64,000 bases of DNA from Helicobacter_F equorum (GCF_042649585.1 NZ_JBHRZM010000001.1:146104-210103), one strand, 5' to 3'; shown: positions 54,299 through 63,880, counted from the first letter of the stretch. A program made the numbers and translations. Notes: generated by a model not told the origin, from the sequence alone.

Positions 54299-54835
54299 AT
54301 GTCAAGAGTTGGAAAAAGACCAATTAGTATTCCAAATGGTGTAGAAGTAGTATTGGATGGGAGTAAGTTGCTCTTTAAAGGCGCTAAATTTCAACAAGAA
54401 TTAGAAACTTTTGGACGTGTCAATATTGAAATAAAAGATGGCAATATTTGGTTTGCTAAAAGTGATGACACTCCACAATCTCGAGCATATTGGGGGACAT
54501 ATCGCGCGTTAGCCAATAATATAGTGATAGGCTTGAGCAGTGGTTTTACAAAAGTTTTGGAGATTAATGGTGTCGGATACAAGGCAAATGTTAGTGGCAA
54601 GAATCTAGAACTTGCACTTGGTTTTTCTCACTCTGTAGTGTATCCAATACCTCAGGGTGTTGAGATGAGTGTAGAAAAGAATGCTATCATCATTAAGGGT
54701 AGCGATAAACAACAGATAGGGCAGATTGCTGCTGAAATTAGAAAATTTAGACCACCAGAGCCTTATAAGGGTAAAGGTATTAAATATTCTGATGAAGTGA
54801 TTATCCGCAAAGCTGGTAAAACTTCTAAAAAATAA
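54299..54835 (+). CDS. rplF: 50S ribosomal protein L6
   Basis: From ATG 54299, after AAAGGAGGA, the 178-residue protein begins MSRVGKRPISIPNGVEV and ends with RPPEPYKGKGIKYSDEVIIRKAGK, the L6 signature. An extension overlapping rpsH is unlikely. Confidence 0.98.
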   Translation: MSRVGKRPISIPNGVEVVLDGSKLLFKGAKFQQELETFGRVNIEIKDGNIWFAKSDDTPQSRAYWGTYRALANNIVIGLSSGFTKVLEINGVGYKANVSGKNLELALGFSHSVVYPIPQGVEMSVEKNAIIIKGSDKQQIGQIAAEIRKFRPPEPYKGKGIKYSDEVIIRKAGKTSKK

Positions 54836-54845
54836 GGTGTAAGCA

Positions 54846-55202
54846 ATGAGAGAAAATATGTTAGAAAGAAAAAAAGTATTACGCGCTAAGCGTAAACTTA
54901 GAACAAGAGGTAAGGTTTTTGGTGTTGCAGGTATGCCCAGAGTGACGATTTTTAGATCGAATAAATATTTTTATGCACAGGCGATTAATGACGCAGAATC
55001 TAGCACATTAGTGGCAGTTGATGGTAAAAAAATAGGACTTGGCAACAATAAAGAGAGTGTTGCTAAAATTGCTCAAAGCTTTGCACAAGAACTTGCTAAG
55101 AAAGATATTTCTAAGATAGTGTTTGATAGAAATGGCTATTTGTATCATGGCGTAGTTGCAGTGTTTGCGGATACTTTGCGAGAAAATGGTATCGCATTTT
55201 AG
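54846..55202 (+). CDS. rplR: 50S ribosomal protein L18
   Basis: The 118-residue protein has RKKVLRAKRKLRTRGKVFGVAGMPRVTIFRSNK and FDRNGYLYHGVVAVFADTLRENG, standard L18, which binds 5S rRNA. An inner Met (LERKKVL) could also start it. Confidence 0.97.
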   Translation: MRENMLERKKVLRAKRKLRTRGKVFGVAGMPRVTIFRSNKYFYAQAINDAESSTLVAVDGKKIGLGNNKESVAKIAQSFAQELAKKDISKIVFDRNGYLYHGVVAVFADTLRENGIAF

Positions 55203-55222
55203 TGTAAAGTGAAAGGAAGCTT

Positions 55223-55663
55223 ATGGAAATTAATAGAGAAGAATTTAGTGAAGTAGTAGTAAACATTGGCAGGGTTACAAAGGTCGTAAAGGGTGGTCGT
55301 CGCTTTAGATTCAATGCATTAGTTGTTGTTGGTAACAAAAATGGTCTCATAGGCTTTGGATTAGGAAAAGCCAAAGAAGTTCCTGATGCTATTAAAAAGG
55401 CAATTGACGATGCTTTTAAAAATATCATCAAAGTCAATGTTAAAGGCACAACTATCGCACATGATATTGAATGCAAGTATAATGCAAGTCGTATTTTGCT
55501 AAAGCCTGCAAGTGAGGGAACAGGTGTTATTGCAGGTGGGTCGGCACGATCCGTGATTGAATTGGCAGGTATTAAGGACATTTTGACAAAATCTCTTGGC
55601 TCAAACAATCCTTATAATATCGTTCGTGCTACGGTTGATGCGTTATCTAGGATTAAAGCTTAA
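55223..55663 (+). CDS. rpsE: 30S ribosomal protein S5
   Basis: The 146-residue protein has VVNIGRVTKVVKGGRRFRFNALVVVGNKNG and GTGVIAGGSARSVIELAGIKDILTKSLGS, the S5 core. It contributes to decoding accuracy. It is followed by rplO without rpmD (L30) between, as is usual in this phylum. Confidence 0.98.
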   Translation: MEINREEFSEVVVNIGRVTKVVKGGRRFRFNALVVVGNKNGLIGFGLGKAKEVPDAIKKAIDDAFKNIIKVNVKGTTIAHDIECKYNASRILLKPASEGTGVIAGGSARSVIELAGIKDILTKSLGSNNPYNIVRATVDALSRIKA

Positions 55664-55683
55664 GCGTTATTAAGGAGTTTTTC

Positions 55684-56085
55684 GTGGCATTAGAAAATAT
55701 TAAACCCGCAAAGGGTAGTGTAAAAGATATAAAGAGAATTGGTCGTGGTCAAGGCAGTGGTATGGGAAAAACTTCTACAAGAGGTGGAAAAGGACAAACT
55801 GCTAGGACTGGTTACAAAGCAAAGAGAGGCTTTGAGGGTGGTCAGCAACCACTACAAAGACGATTACCTAAAGTTGGGTTTACTTCTAGGGTGTCAAAAC
55901 CTTATGTTGTGAATGCGGATAAGGTGAGCGTGTTAGATTCTCTCACAGAGATTACTATGGTAAGTTTGAAAGAAAAAATTACTATACCTTCGTATGTAAT
56001 GCGTATCAAGATTATTGGGACAAAGGCAAAAACACTTGTTGCTAAAATTAAGGATGAGTCTATTACAACTAGCGGAAATAAATAA
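55684..56085 (+). CDS. rplO: 50S ribosomal protein L15
   Basis: The 133-residue protein starts with GTG (MALENIKPAKGSVKDIKRIGRG) and has GKTSTRGGKGQTARTGYKAKRGFEGGQQPLQRRLPK. AAGGAG precedes it. It overlaps the secY start by one base. Confidence 0.97.
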   Translation: MALENIKPAKGSVKDIKRIGRGQGSGMGKTSTRGGKGQTARTGYKAKRGFEGGQQPLQRRLPKVGFTSRVSKPYVVNADKVSVLDSLTEITMVSLKEKITIPSYVMRIKIIGTKAKTLVAKIKDESITTSGNK

Positions 56086-57344
56086 TGAATAGAGCGATTT
56101 TTAATAAAATTCTTATTACTTTAGCATTTTTATTTGTTTATAGAGTTCTTGCGTATGTCACTGTTCCAGGCGTTGATGTGGGAGTAATTCAGAGTATTAT
56201 TAGTAATTATTCGGATGGCGTTTTGGGCTTATTTAATATGTTTAGTGGGAATGCCATTGAGCGTTTTAGTATTATTTCTTTAGGTATTATGCCTTATATT
56301 ACTGCATCCATCATTATGGAACTTCTCTCGGCTACATTTCCGGGTTTAGCAAAAATGAAAAAAGAGCGTGATGGTATGCAAAAATATATGCAAATCATCC
56401 GTTATGTCACTATTGTTATTACCATTGTGCAAGCCATAAGTGTAAGCATAGGTCTTGGTAGTATTCAAGAGGGTGCACGTTCTGCTGTAACAATTGATTT
56501 GCCAGTCTTTGTAACTATAGCAGTTTTTTCTATGCTTACAGGCACTATGTTGCTTATGTGGATTGGTGAGCAAATCACACAAAGAGGTGTTGGTAATGGT
56601 ATTAGCCTTATTATTTTTGCTGGTATCGTATCAGGTATTCCTCAAGCGATTGCTACAGTATTTGATTTGGTAAATACAGATCAAATTAGTATTATTGCGT
56701 TTATAGGGCTTTTGCTTGTGGTGATTTTTACTATCTTGGCTATTATCATAGTGGAGCTTTCAGAACGCAGGGTGCAAGTTTCTTATGCGCGTAAGGTTAT
56801 TATGCAAAACCAAAATAAGCGTATTATGAATTACATACCTATCAAAATTAACCTTAGTGGTGTGATTCCTCCTATATTTGCATCTGCAATTTTAGTCTTT
56901 CCTTCGACGCTTTTGCAAGCTTCTTCAAATGAAGTGGTGCGTAAGATTGCTGATATTTTAAGTCCGACTGGATATACCTATAATCTCCTTATGTTTTTAT
57001 TGGTTATTTTCTTTGCATATTTTTATTCTTCGATCGTTTTTAATGCTAAGGATATAGCAGATAATCTCAAACGACAGGGTGGATTTATACCAGGTATGCG
57101 CCCCGGAGAAGGCACGGCGACATTTTTAAATAATGTTGCGAGTAATTTAACATTGTGGGGCTCTTTATATTTGGCACTTGTTTCTACACTTCCTTGGCTT
57201 ATTGTCAAAGCTACGGGTATTCAGTTTTATTTTGGTGGGACAGCAGTGCTTATTGTAGTGCAAGTAGCTATAGATACTATGCGAAAAATTGAAGCACAGA
57301 TTTATATGAGCAAATATAAAACTCTTAGTGCGGTTGGGTTGTAA
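56085..57344 (+). CDS. secY: Protein translocase subunit SecY
   Basis: The 419-residue membrane protein has ten expected segments and the SecY markers MFSGNAIERFSIISLGIMPYITASIIMELL, YARKVIMQNQNKRIMNYIPIKIN and the plug and pore region GVIPPIFASAIL. It forms the Sec channel with SecE and SecG. It shares one base with rplO and one with map. Confidence 0.98.
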   Translation: MNRAIFNKILITLAFLFVYRVLAYVTVPGVDVGVIQSIISNYSDGVLGLFNMFSGNAIERFSIISLGIMPYITASIIMELLSATFPGLAKMKKERDGMQKYMQIIRYVTIVITIVQAISVSIGLGSIQEGARSAVTIDLPVFVTIAVFSMLTGTMLLMWIGEQITQRGVGNGISLIIFAGIVSGIPQAIATVFDLVNTDQISIIAFIGLLLVVIFTILAIIIVELSERRVQVSYARKVIMQNQNKRIMNYIPIKINLSGVIPPIFASAILVFPSTLLQASSNEVVRKIADILSPTGYTYNLLMFLLVIFFAYFYSSIVFNAKDIADNLKRQGGFIPGMRPGEGTATFLNNVASNLTLWGSLYLALVSTLPWLIVKATGIQFYFGGTAVLIVVQVAIDTMRKIEAQIYMSKYKTLSAVGL

Positions 57345-58102
57345 TGGCGATAAGCATTAAAAACCCCAAAGAAATTTCAGCATTACAGATTCCAAATCGC
57401 GTCGTTGCACAATCTTTGGAGCTAGCACGAAGGAGTGCAAAAGAAGGTATGAGTCTAAAAGAATTAGATTCTATTATAGAGGATTTTATTCTCTCTTGTG
57501 GTGCAAAGCCTTCTTTTAAAGGTTTGTATGGCTTTCCTTGTGCTGTTTGTATTTCTGTGAATGAAGTCATTATTCATGGTATCCCAACTGATTATAGACT
57601 AAAAAATGGGGATATTGTGGGTGTGGACATAGGGGCAGAATCCAATGGATGGTTTGGTGATGGAGCTATTACTTTTGGTATAGGCGAGATTACCAAAGCA
57701 GATGAACAGCTTATACAATGCTCTAAAGATGTTTTGTATGACGCTATAGATTCTATACATGTAAATATGCATTTCAAGGAATTGAGTAAGTTTTTACAAG
57801 ATCGTATTATAGCGAGTGGCTTTGTGCCATTGCAGGGGTTTTGTGGGCATGGAATTGGTCGTGCACCCCATGAAGAACCAGAGATTCCAAATTTTTTGGA
57901 AACACCAAATCCTAAACAGGGACCTAAGATCCGTGAGGGAATGGTGTTTTGCATAGAGCCTATGATTTGTCAAAAAAGTGGCGAACCCAAAGTATTAAGT
58001 GATAATTGGTCGGTGGTTTCTGCCGATGGGCTTAATGGAAGCCATTATGAACATACGGTTGCAATTATTGGTGGCAAGGCGCAGATATTAACGGAGGCAT
58101 AA
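57344..58102 (+). CDS. map: Methionine aminopeptidase, type I
   Basis: The 252-residue protein has the metal ligands in GDIVGVDIGAESNGWFGDGAITF (two Asp), CGHGIGRAPHEEPEIPN (His), VFCIEPMI (Glu) and ASYEHTVAI-type NGSHYEHTVAIIG (Glu). It removes the starting Met. Its ATG overlaps the secY stop. Confidence 0.96.
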   Translation: MAISIKNPKEISALQIPNRVVAQSLELARRSAKEGMSLKELDSIIEDFILSCGAKPSFKGLYGFPCAVCISVNEVIIHGIPTDYRLKNGDIVGVDIGAESNGWFGDGAITFGIGEITKADEQLIQCSKDVLYDAIDSIHVNMHFKELSKFLQDRIIASGFVPLQGFCGHGIGRAPHEEPEIPNFLETPNPKQGPKIREGMVFCIEPMICQKSGEPKVLSDNWSVVSADGLNGSHYEHTVAIIGGKAQILTEA

Positions 58103-58321
58103 ATGGCAAAAGATGATATGATAGAGGTTGATGGCAAAGTTATAGAGGCATTGCCTAATGCTACCTTTAAAGTTGAAATTGCAAATGGTAAGGTTGTGCT
58201 ATGTAGAATAGCAGGTAAGATGCGTATGAATTACATTAGGATTTTACCTGGCGATAAGGTACGTATCGAGTTAACACCTTATAGTGTGGATAAAGGACGG
58301 ATTGTCTATCGAAACAAATAA
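58103..58321 (+). CDS. infA: Translation initiation factor IF-1
   Basis: The 72-residue OB-fold protein starts MAKDDMIEVDGKVIEALPNATFKVEI and has RMNYIRILPGDKVRIELTPYSVDKGRIVYR, standard IF-1. It directly follows map. Confidence 0.98.
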   Translation: MAKDDMIEVDGKVIEALPNATFKVEIANGKVVLCRIAGKMRMNYIRILPGDKVRIELTPYSVDKGRIVYRNK

Positions 58322-58422
58322 TATAGCCTTTTAGAATCTAGCTCTTAGATTTTGTATGAGAAGTTTAAGAACTAGATTTTACAATTTAGTGAGATCTAAG
58401 TGGCTTTTAATGATTTTTTGCA

Positions 58423-58428
58423 TACAAT
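58423..58428 (+). promoter_or_regulatory. Candidate -10 element (TACAAT) for the alpha-operon part
   Basis: TTTTTTGCATACAATCC lies 73 bases before rpmJ, in the only sizeable gap (58322-58500) of the ribosomal cluster. It may start a second transcript covering rpmJ to rplQ. Confidence 0.6.
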
Positions 58429-58500
58429 CCCAAGTTTTATTAAAATCGAGCTTCTGTTTTAATAGAGCCTAGATTTTGCAAATTCAAGCAAGGAGTAGGT

Positions 58501-58614
58501 ATGAAAGTAAGACCTTCGGTTAAGAAAATGTGCGATAAATGTAAAATTATCAAACGTAAGGGTGTGGTTAGAGTGATTTGCTCAACCCCAAAACACAAAC
58601 AAAGACAAGGATAG
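58501..58614 (+). CDS. rpmJ: 50S ribosomal protein L36
   Basis: The 37-residue protein MKVRPSVKKMCDKCKIIKR... keeps the zinc ligands Cys11, Cys14, Cys27 and a late His. It is too short for usual open-frame thresholds. CAAGGAG precedes the ATG and rpsM follows after 3 bases. Confidence 0.97.
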   Translation: MKVRPSVKKMCDKCKIIKRKGVVRVICSTPKHKQRQG

Positions 58615-58617
58615 ACA

Positions 58618-58980
58618 ATGGCGAGAATTGCTGGTGTAGATTTGCCAAAGAAAAAAAGAGTAGAGTATGCATTGACTTATATCTATGGAATAGGTTTGAA
58701 AAGTTCCAGAGATATACTCACATCTGTTAATATTTCCTTTGATAAGCGAGTTCATGATCTCAGCGAGGACGAAGTTTCTACTATAGCTAAAAAGATTCAA
58801 GAAAGCTATATGGTGGAGGGTGATTTGCGTAAGAAAGTTACAATGGATATCAAGGCACTTATGGATTTAGGAAGTTATCGCGGTTTGCGCCATAGAAGAG
58901 GATTGCCTGTCCGCGGTCAAACAACAAAAAACAATGCCCGAACACGTAAGGGTAAGAAAAAAACCGTTGGAAGTAAATAA
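58618..58980 (+). CDS. rpsM: 30S ribosomal protein S13
   Basis: The 120-residue protein starts MARIAGVDLPKKKRVEYALTYIYGIG and ends SYRGLRHRRGLPVRGQTTKNNARTRKGKKK, standard S13. It contacts tRNA and the 50S subunit. Confidence 0.98.
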   Translation: MARIAGVDLPKKKRVEYALTYIYGIGLKSSRDILTSVNISFDKRVHDLSEDEVSTIAKKIQESYMVEGDLRKKVTMDIKALMDLGSYRGLRHRRGLPVRGQTTKNNARTRKGKKKTVGSK

Positions 58981-58990
58981 GGAGTAGAGA

Positions 58991-59383
58991 ATGGCAAAAC
59001 GCAACGTAACAAAAAAGAGAGTGGTGAAAAAAAATATCGCTCGTGGGATTGTGTGTATTTCTGCAACCTTTAACAATACAAATGTAACCATCACAGATGA
59101 AATGGGCAATGTTATTTGTTGGGCTACTGCGGGTGGCTTAGGTTTTAAGGGAAGTAAAAAATCTACTCCTTATGCGGCACAACAAGCAGTCGAGTCTGCA
59201 TTAACTAAGGCAAAAGAACATGGCATTAAGGAAGTTGGTATTAAGGTTCAAGGACCAGGAAGTGGACGCGAAACTGCTGTAAAAAGCGTAGGCGCAACAG
59301 AGGGAATCAAGGTATTGTGGCTCAAAGATGTAACGCCATTGCCACATAATGGTTGTAGACCACCAAAAAGAAGAAGAGTGTAA
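58991..59383 (+). CDS. rpsK: 30S ribosomal protein S11
   Basis: The 130-residue protein has GIVCISATFNNTNVTITDEMGNVICWATAGGLGFKGSKKSTPYAAQ and ends DVTPLPHNGCRPPKRRRV, the S11 signature. Confidence 0.98.
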   Translation: MAKRNVTKKRVVKKNIARGIVCISATFNNTNVTITDEMGNVICWATAGGLGFKGSKKSTPYAAQQAVESALTKAKEHGIKEVGIKVQGPGSGRETAVKSVGATEGIKVLWLKDVTPLPHNGCRPPKRRRV

Positions 59384-59392
59384 GGAGAAAAG

Positions 59393-60019
59393 ATGGCAAG
59401 ATATAGAGGTCCGGTAGAAAAACTAGAAAGACGTTTTGGTGTGTCTCTCGCACTAAAGGGTGAGCGCCGTTTAGCTGGTAAGGGTGCGCTTGAAAAGCGT
59501 GCATATGGCCCTGGTCAACATGGGCAAAAACGAGGTAAAATCTCAGAGTATGGATTGCAACTTGCAGAAAAGCAAAAAGCAAAAATTATGTATGGCACAA
59601 GTGAAAAGCAATTCCGGGCACTTTTTAGAGAAGCTAATAGACAAGAGGGGAATACAGGAGAGAATCTTATTCGTCTTATTGAATGCAGGCTTGATAATGT
59701 TGTGTATCGTATGGGTTTTGCAACTACAAGAAGATTTGCACGTCAATTAGTAACACATGGACATATTTTGGTGGATGGTAAGAGAGTGGATATACCTTCA
59801 TATTCTGTGCGTGTTGGACAAAAAATCGAACTTAAAGAAAAAAGCAAAAAAAATCCTCAAGTCATTCGTGCTATTGAACTTACTGCACAGACAGGGATTG
59901 TACCATGGGTTGATGTCGATAAAGATAAAGCTTTTGGAATCTTTACACGCTTCCCTGTGAGAGAAGAAGTAGTAATTCCTATCGAAGAGAGACTTATTGT
60001 TGAGTTGTATTCTAAATAA
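59393..60019 (+). CDS. rpsD: 30S ribosomal protein S4
   Basis: The 208-residue protein has KLERRFGVSLALKGERRLAGKGALEKRAYGPGQHG and the S4 RNA-binding domain RLDNVVYRMGFATTRRFARQLVTHGHILVDGKRV. It nucleates 30S assembly. Confidence 0.98.
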   Translation: MARYRGPVEKLERRFGVSLALKGERRLAGKGALEKRAYGPGQHGQKRGKISEYGLQLAEKQKAKIMYGTSEKQFRALFREANRQEGNTGENLIRLIECRLDNVVYRMGFATTRRFARQLVTHGHILVDGKRVDIPSYSVRVGQKIELKEKSKKNPQVIRAIELTAQTGIVPWVDVDKDKAFGIFTRFPVREEVVIPIEERLIVELYSK

Positions 60020-60040
60020 TATGTAAAGGTGGTAATTAGG

Positions 60041-61042
60041 ATGAAAACAATTAAAACACAGCCCTATATTCCTGAAGATATAAAAGTAGAGGAAGTGGGG
60101 GAAAACCGCACTATGATAAGTGTTTCACCTTTTGAATCTGGCTATGCTATTACTTTTGCTCATCCATTACGACGTTTGTTGCTTTCGAGTTCGGTAGGAT
60201 ATGCAGCAATAGCTCTAAAAATTGATGGCGTAACACATGAATTTGACTCTATTCGAGGAATTGTTGAGGATGTATCGCAATTTATAGCGAATCTCAAGAA
60301 TATTCGTTTTAGTATTAAAGATAAGAAAAACGATTCTTCTGCGGAGCTTAGTTATAACTTTAAGGGTCCAATGGTATTAAATGGTAAGGATCTTATTAAT
60401 GATTTAACAGATGTGGTGAATTCAGATGTATACCTAGCGACTATTAATGAAAATTTTGAATTAAGTTTTTCTCTCACGATCAAAAAAGGTATAGGGTATG
60501 TACCTAGTGAAGAGATTAGAGCTGATATACCAGAAGGGTACATACCTCTTGATGCGTATTTTACGCCGGTAAAGCGTGTTGTGTATGATATTAGTAATGT
60601 CTTACTTGAAGATAATCCAAACTTTGAAAAGCTTGTATTTGATATTCAAACAGATGGGCAAATTAAGCCATTGGAAGCTTTTAAAGATGCGATTGCGATA
60701 ATGTATAAACAAATGGCTGTTTTTGGTGTGGATCTTCAAGAATCTAATACACCAAGCAGAAATACAGAAGATAGTGGAGAACTAAAGACACTTTTAATGA
60801 CTTTGAGTTCTTTGGATTTGAGTGCACGTTGTTTTAATTGTCTTGATAGATCGGGGCTTAAGTATGTTGGCGAGCTCACATGTATGGAAGAAAATGATAT
60901 AAAAAATATCAAAAATATGGGCAAGAAATCTTTTGATGAAATTGCTGAAAAACTTCAGGAGTTGGGTTATCCTATAGGTGTAGACCTCTCAGAAGATCTA
61001 AAAGCAACATTCTCTCGCAAACTTGCCAAACTAAAAGCTTAA
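60041..61042 (+). CDS. rpoA: RNA polymerase alpha subunit
   Basis: From ATG 60041 the protein has 333 residues: an N-terminal dimerisation domain (SPFESGYAITFAHPLRRLLLSSSVGYAAIALKIDG) and a C-terminal DNA-binding domain (SLDLSARCFNCLDRSGLKYVGELTCMEENDI). A GTG at 60029 in frame lies inside the ribosome site and is less likely. The linker SNTPSRNTEDSGE is visible between the domains. Confidence 0.98.
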   Translation: MKTIKTQPYIPEDIKVEEVGENRTMISVSPFESGYAITFAHPLRRLLLSSSVGYAAIALKIDGVTHEFDSIRGIVEDVSQFIANLKNIRFSIKDKKNDSSAELSYNFKGPMVLNGKDLINDLTDVVNSDVYLATINENFELSFSLTIKKGIGYVPSEEIRADIPEGYIPLDAYFTPVKRVVYDISNVLLEDNPNFEKLVFDIQTDGQIKPLEAFKDAIAIMYKQMAVFGVDLQESNTPSRNTEDSGELKTLLMTLSSLDLSARCFNCLDRSGLKYVGELTCMEENDIKNIKNMGKKSFDEIAEKLQELGYPIGVDLSEDLKATFSRKLAKLKA

Positions 61043-61052
61043 GGAGAGTACA

Positions 61053-61403
61053 ATGAGACATAATCATGGATACAGAAAACTTGGTAGGACTTCAGCACAT
61101 AGAAAGGCGTTGCTTAAGAATCTTGCTATTGCACTTATAAAATATGAAAAAATTGAGACAAGTGTATTTAAAGCAAAGGAACTTCAGTCTTATATTGAAA
61201 AGCTCGTGAGTGTCGCTCGAGTTGAAGATTTAAATACACATCGCTTTGTATTTGCATCTTTACAAGATAAGGAAGCCACCAAGAAACTTATCGCACAAAT
61301 AGCACCAAAATACAAAGATCGTAACGGTGGTTATACGAGGATTCAAAGAACACGTATTCGTAGAGGTGATGCGTCACAAATGGCTATCATTGAGTTTGTA
61401 TAG
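61053..61403 (+). CDS. rplQ: 50S ribosomal protein L17
   Basis: The 116-residue protein starts MRHNHGYRKLGRTSAHRKALLKNLAIALI and ends RRGDASQMAIIEFV, standard L17. It closes the ribosomal cluster. Confidence 0.98.
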   Translation: MRHNHGYRKLGRTSAHRKALLKNLAIALIKYEKIETSVFKAKELQSYIEKLVSVARVEDLNTHRFVFASLQDKEATKKLIAQIAPKYKDRNGGYTRIQRTRIRRGDASQMAIIEFV

Positions 61404-61414
61404 CTTAAAGAATA

Positions 61415-62110
61415 ATGAAAGGGCTACGCGTAATAGTATTTGTGTGTAGTCTATTATTGCTTGGCTGTTCTAGCTATCATATTACTGCAATCCCACAGGA
61501 TTCTTTACAAAGAGAATTTGATAGTGGGGTAGAGATTTTTACCTCCCAAACATCACAATCTTTAGTTCGTTTTGAAGTTGCTCAAAACCTCGTAGGAGAA
61601 AGTGACAATATACCCTTAGCTATATTTATTGTAGCCCAAATAAAAAAAGGTGGTCAATTTGTGTTTGATTTAGATTGTATATGGGCATTACAAAATGGCA
61701 AACAAGTAGAGATTCTAGATTATGAAATGGCTAAACAATCAAGTCTCAATTTTGGTAAGGTTATAGAATCTTTTGGTATCTTTACTCCCAAAGAGCGAAC
61801 TTCTTCACAATCTGTTTTGATTTCTTCACCTATACTTATTTATCGTGGTCATCCTAGATTTTTCCTATATACGCCTTGGGTATATAGCGCACGGGATCGT
61901 CTTGAACAATCTGAACGCCTTGAAGAAAAGAGAAGAGAAAGATCAGTTATTCTTTCTAGTTATTTGCGTAAGAATACACTTAAGGTTGGTAATCCACCAA
62001 GGGGAGGCTTTATCGTGATTGATCCTCGTGAATTACAAAGTGGTGTTTTAGGGCTTTATGTAAGGGTTGATACACAAATACATACCTTAAAGCTTATGCT
62101 AGAAAAATAG
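61415..62110 (+). CDS. Putative outer-membrane or periplasmic lipoprotein
   Basis: The 231-residue product has a lipoprotein signal with LLLLGCSS (Cys at about residue 18). The rest is a soluble domain with PQDSLQREFDSGVEIFTSQTSQSLVRFEVAQN, a charged helix (ARDRLEQSERLEEKRRERS) and GGFIVIDPRELQSGVLGLYVRV near the end. I do not recognise a named family. It lies 11 bases after rplQ and 10 before nadC, so it may be read from the same transcript. Confidence 0.75.
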   Translation: MKGLRVIVFVCSLLLLGCSSYHITAIPQDSLQREFDSGVEIFTSQTSQSLVRFEVAQNLVGESDNIPLAIFIVAQIKKGGQFVFDLDCIWALQNGKQVEILDYEMAKQSSLNFGKVIESFGIFTPKERTSSQSVLISSPILIYRGHPRFFLYTPWVYSARDRLEQSERLEEKRRERSVILSSYLRKNTLKVGNPPRGGFIVIDPRELQSGVLGLYVRVDTQIHTLKLMLEK

Positions 62111-62120
62111 AGGATGTCAT

Positions 62121-62939
62121 ATGGATATTATGCAGTTTGTCAAAGAGGCTTTGTCTGAAGATCTAGGGAGAGGAGATTTATTTGCGTATGTAGCGCAAGA
62201 TAGAGATGCTTGTGCGCATATTATAGCCAAAGAGGCGGGAATTTTTTCTGGTCAAATATATATCGAAGCTTTGTGTAGCGCGCATAATGTTACACTAGAA
62301 TTATTTGTGCAAGATTCACAAGCCTTTGAATCTCATAAGATTTTAGGAATTGTGCGTGGGAGTTATATTGCAATTCTCCAAATTGAGCGCACCTTACTTA
62401 ATATCATTGCCCATAGCAGTGGAATAGCAACACACACTCACGCTTTTGTGCAATGTGCCAAAACACATATCAAGATTCTTGATACGCGCAAAACACGCCC
62501 GCTATTGCGCGTATTTGAAAAATATTCCGTGCGTAATGGTGGCGCAGATAATCATAGATTCGGATTAGATGACGCACTTATGCTAAAAGATACGCATTTA
62601 GCACTTATCCAAGATTTAGAATCTACAATTGTGCATGCACGCAAGCAGATTCCTTGGACATGTAAGATTGAAATTGAAGTTAATGATTATACGATGGCGC
62701 ACAAAGCTTTTGAGGCTGGTGTTGATATTGTGATGTGTGATAATATGGTGATTGATGAGATTAAAAAAGTTGTGGCATTACGCAATGAGAGCTATCCACA
62801 TATTGCATTAGAAGCTAGTGGCAACATCACATTGCACAATATTAGTGAATATGCCAAAAGCGGGGTTGATGCCTTAAGTATAGGATCGCTTATACATCAG
62901 GCAAAATGGCTTGATATAAGTTTAAAAATGCAAAAATAG
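62121..62939 (+). CDS. nadC: Nicotinate-nucleotide pyrophosphorylase (quinolinate)
   Basis: The 272-residue protein has EDLGRGDLFAY, ILQIERTLLNIIAHSSGIAT, ILDTRKTRPLLRVFEKYSVRNGGADNHRFGLDD and IEIEVNDYTMAHKAFEAG, the NadC signature. It makes nicotinate mononucleotide from quinolinate and PRPP in NAD synthesis. It is followed 2 bases later by thiL. Confidence 0.96.
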   Translation: MDIMQFVKEALSEDLGRGDLFAYVAQDRDACAHIIAKEAGIFSGQIYIEALCSAHNVTLELFVQDSQAFESHKILGIVRGSYIAILQIERTLLNIIAHSSGIATHTHAFVQCAKTHIKILDTRKTRPLLRVFEKYSVRNGGADNHRFGLDDALMLKDTHLALIQDLESTIVHARKQIPWTCKIEIEVNDYTMAHKAFEAGVDIVMCDNMVIDEIKKVVALRNESYPHIALEASGNITLHNISEYAKSGVDALSIGSLIHQAKWLDISLKMQK

Positions 62940-62941
62940 TT

Positions 62942-63880
62942 ATGCAAAGTATAGAAGAAATTTTTCTAAAAGGATTGCAAAAGAGCGGAATCTGTGCTAG
63001 GCTTGATGATGATGTGCATACATTTGGTTTTGATACTTTTCGAGATTCTAGGCGTTGGATAGTTGCTCTTGATGGATTTTGTGAGGATATTCACTTTAAG
63101 CGATCATGGTTTAGTGTTTATGAGGCGACTAGAAAGGCATTTTTGGTAAATATTTCAGATGTTCTTGTCAAAAATGCCTTGCCAAAATACGCGTTGTTAA
63201 GCCTTGTGATACCAAGGGATTTTACGCCAGAAAAAATCCAAGAGATTATTAATGCTACAAAAACAATTTGTCAAAAATTTGCTATACAAATTGTGGGTGG
63301 CGATACCATGTGCGGGAATAGATTGGAATTTCATATATGTATTTTTGGTCAAGCAAAACGTGTAATTCCTCGTGTAGTAAAGCAAAATGGATTGGCAATA
63401 TTTTGCACACAGGATAGAATCTATGGGCTTGGAGAATCTTTTCGAACTCTTAAGTATCTGCTCTCTAACAAGGATTTTTCAAATACTAATTTTAAGCGAC
63501 ACACTTTGTGCGGAGACAATCCAGATTCTATGAGAGTACATATTAATCGTTTTTTGTGTCCAACATTACGCGTGGCATTTATGAAGCGTTTTGGCAAAGA
63601 CATAAAAGCGAGTATGGATCTTTCTGATGGGCTTTTGCAAGATGTGACAAAGCTTTTGGGCGGATATGGCATGAGCTATAGCAGTTTTTTGCGATCCATG
63701 TCTATGGGCAAACAAAAGTGGCGTTTGCAAGGTGGCGAAGAGTATGAAATTCTTTTTACAATTTCTCCAAAACAAAAAATCGCCCTATACAGAATCCTTA
63801 AGATATGTCGAATTGGTGTGTTAGAAGTAGGTAAAGTAACGCGAGGTAGGATCAAAACACATACAAAAAAATGGCATTAA
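62942..63880 (+). CDS. thiL: Thiamine-monophosphate kinase
   Basis: The 312-residue protein has the ATP/Mg motifs of the PurM-like fold: LDDDVHTFGFD, KAFLVNISDVLVKNALPKYAL, IQIVGGDTMCG and ASMDLSDGLLQDVTKLLGG. It forms thiamine pyrophosphate, the ligand of the riboswitch before thiC. It is the last complete gene; 63881-64000 is AT-rich with a possible minus-strand gene end. Confidence 0.9.
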   Translation: MQSIEEIFLKGLQKSGICARLDDDVHTFGFDTFRDSRRWIVALDGFCEDIHFKRSWFSVYEATRKAFLVNISDVLVKNALPKYALLSLVIPRDFTPEKIQEIINATKTICQKFAIQIVGGDTMCGNRLEFHICIFGQAKRVIPRVVKQNGLAIFCTQDRIYGLGESFRTLKYLLSNKDFSNTNFKRHTLCGDNPDSMRVHINRFLCPTLRVAFMKRFGKDIKASMDLSDGLLQDVTKLLGGYGMSYSSFLRSMSMGKQKWRLQGGEEYEILFTISPKQKIALYRILKICRIGVLEVGKVTRGRIKTHTKKWH

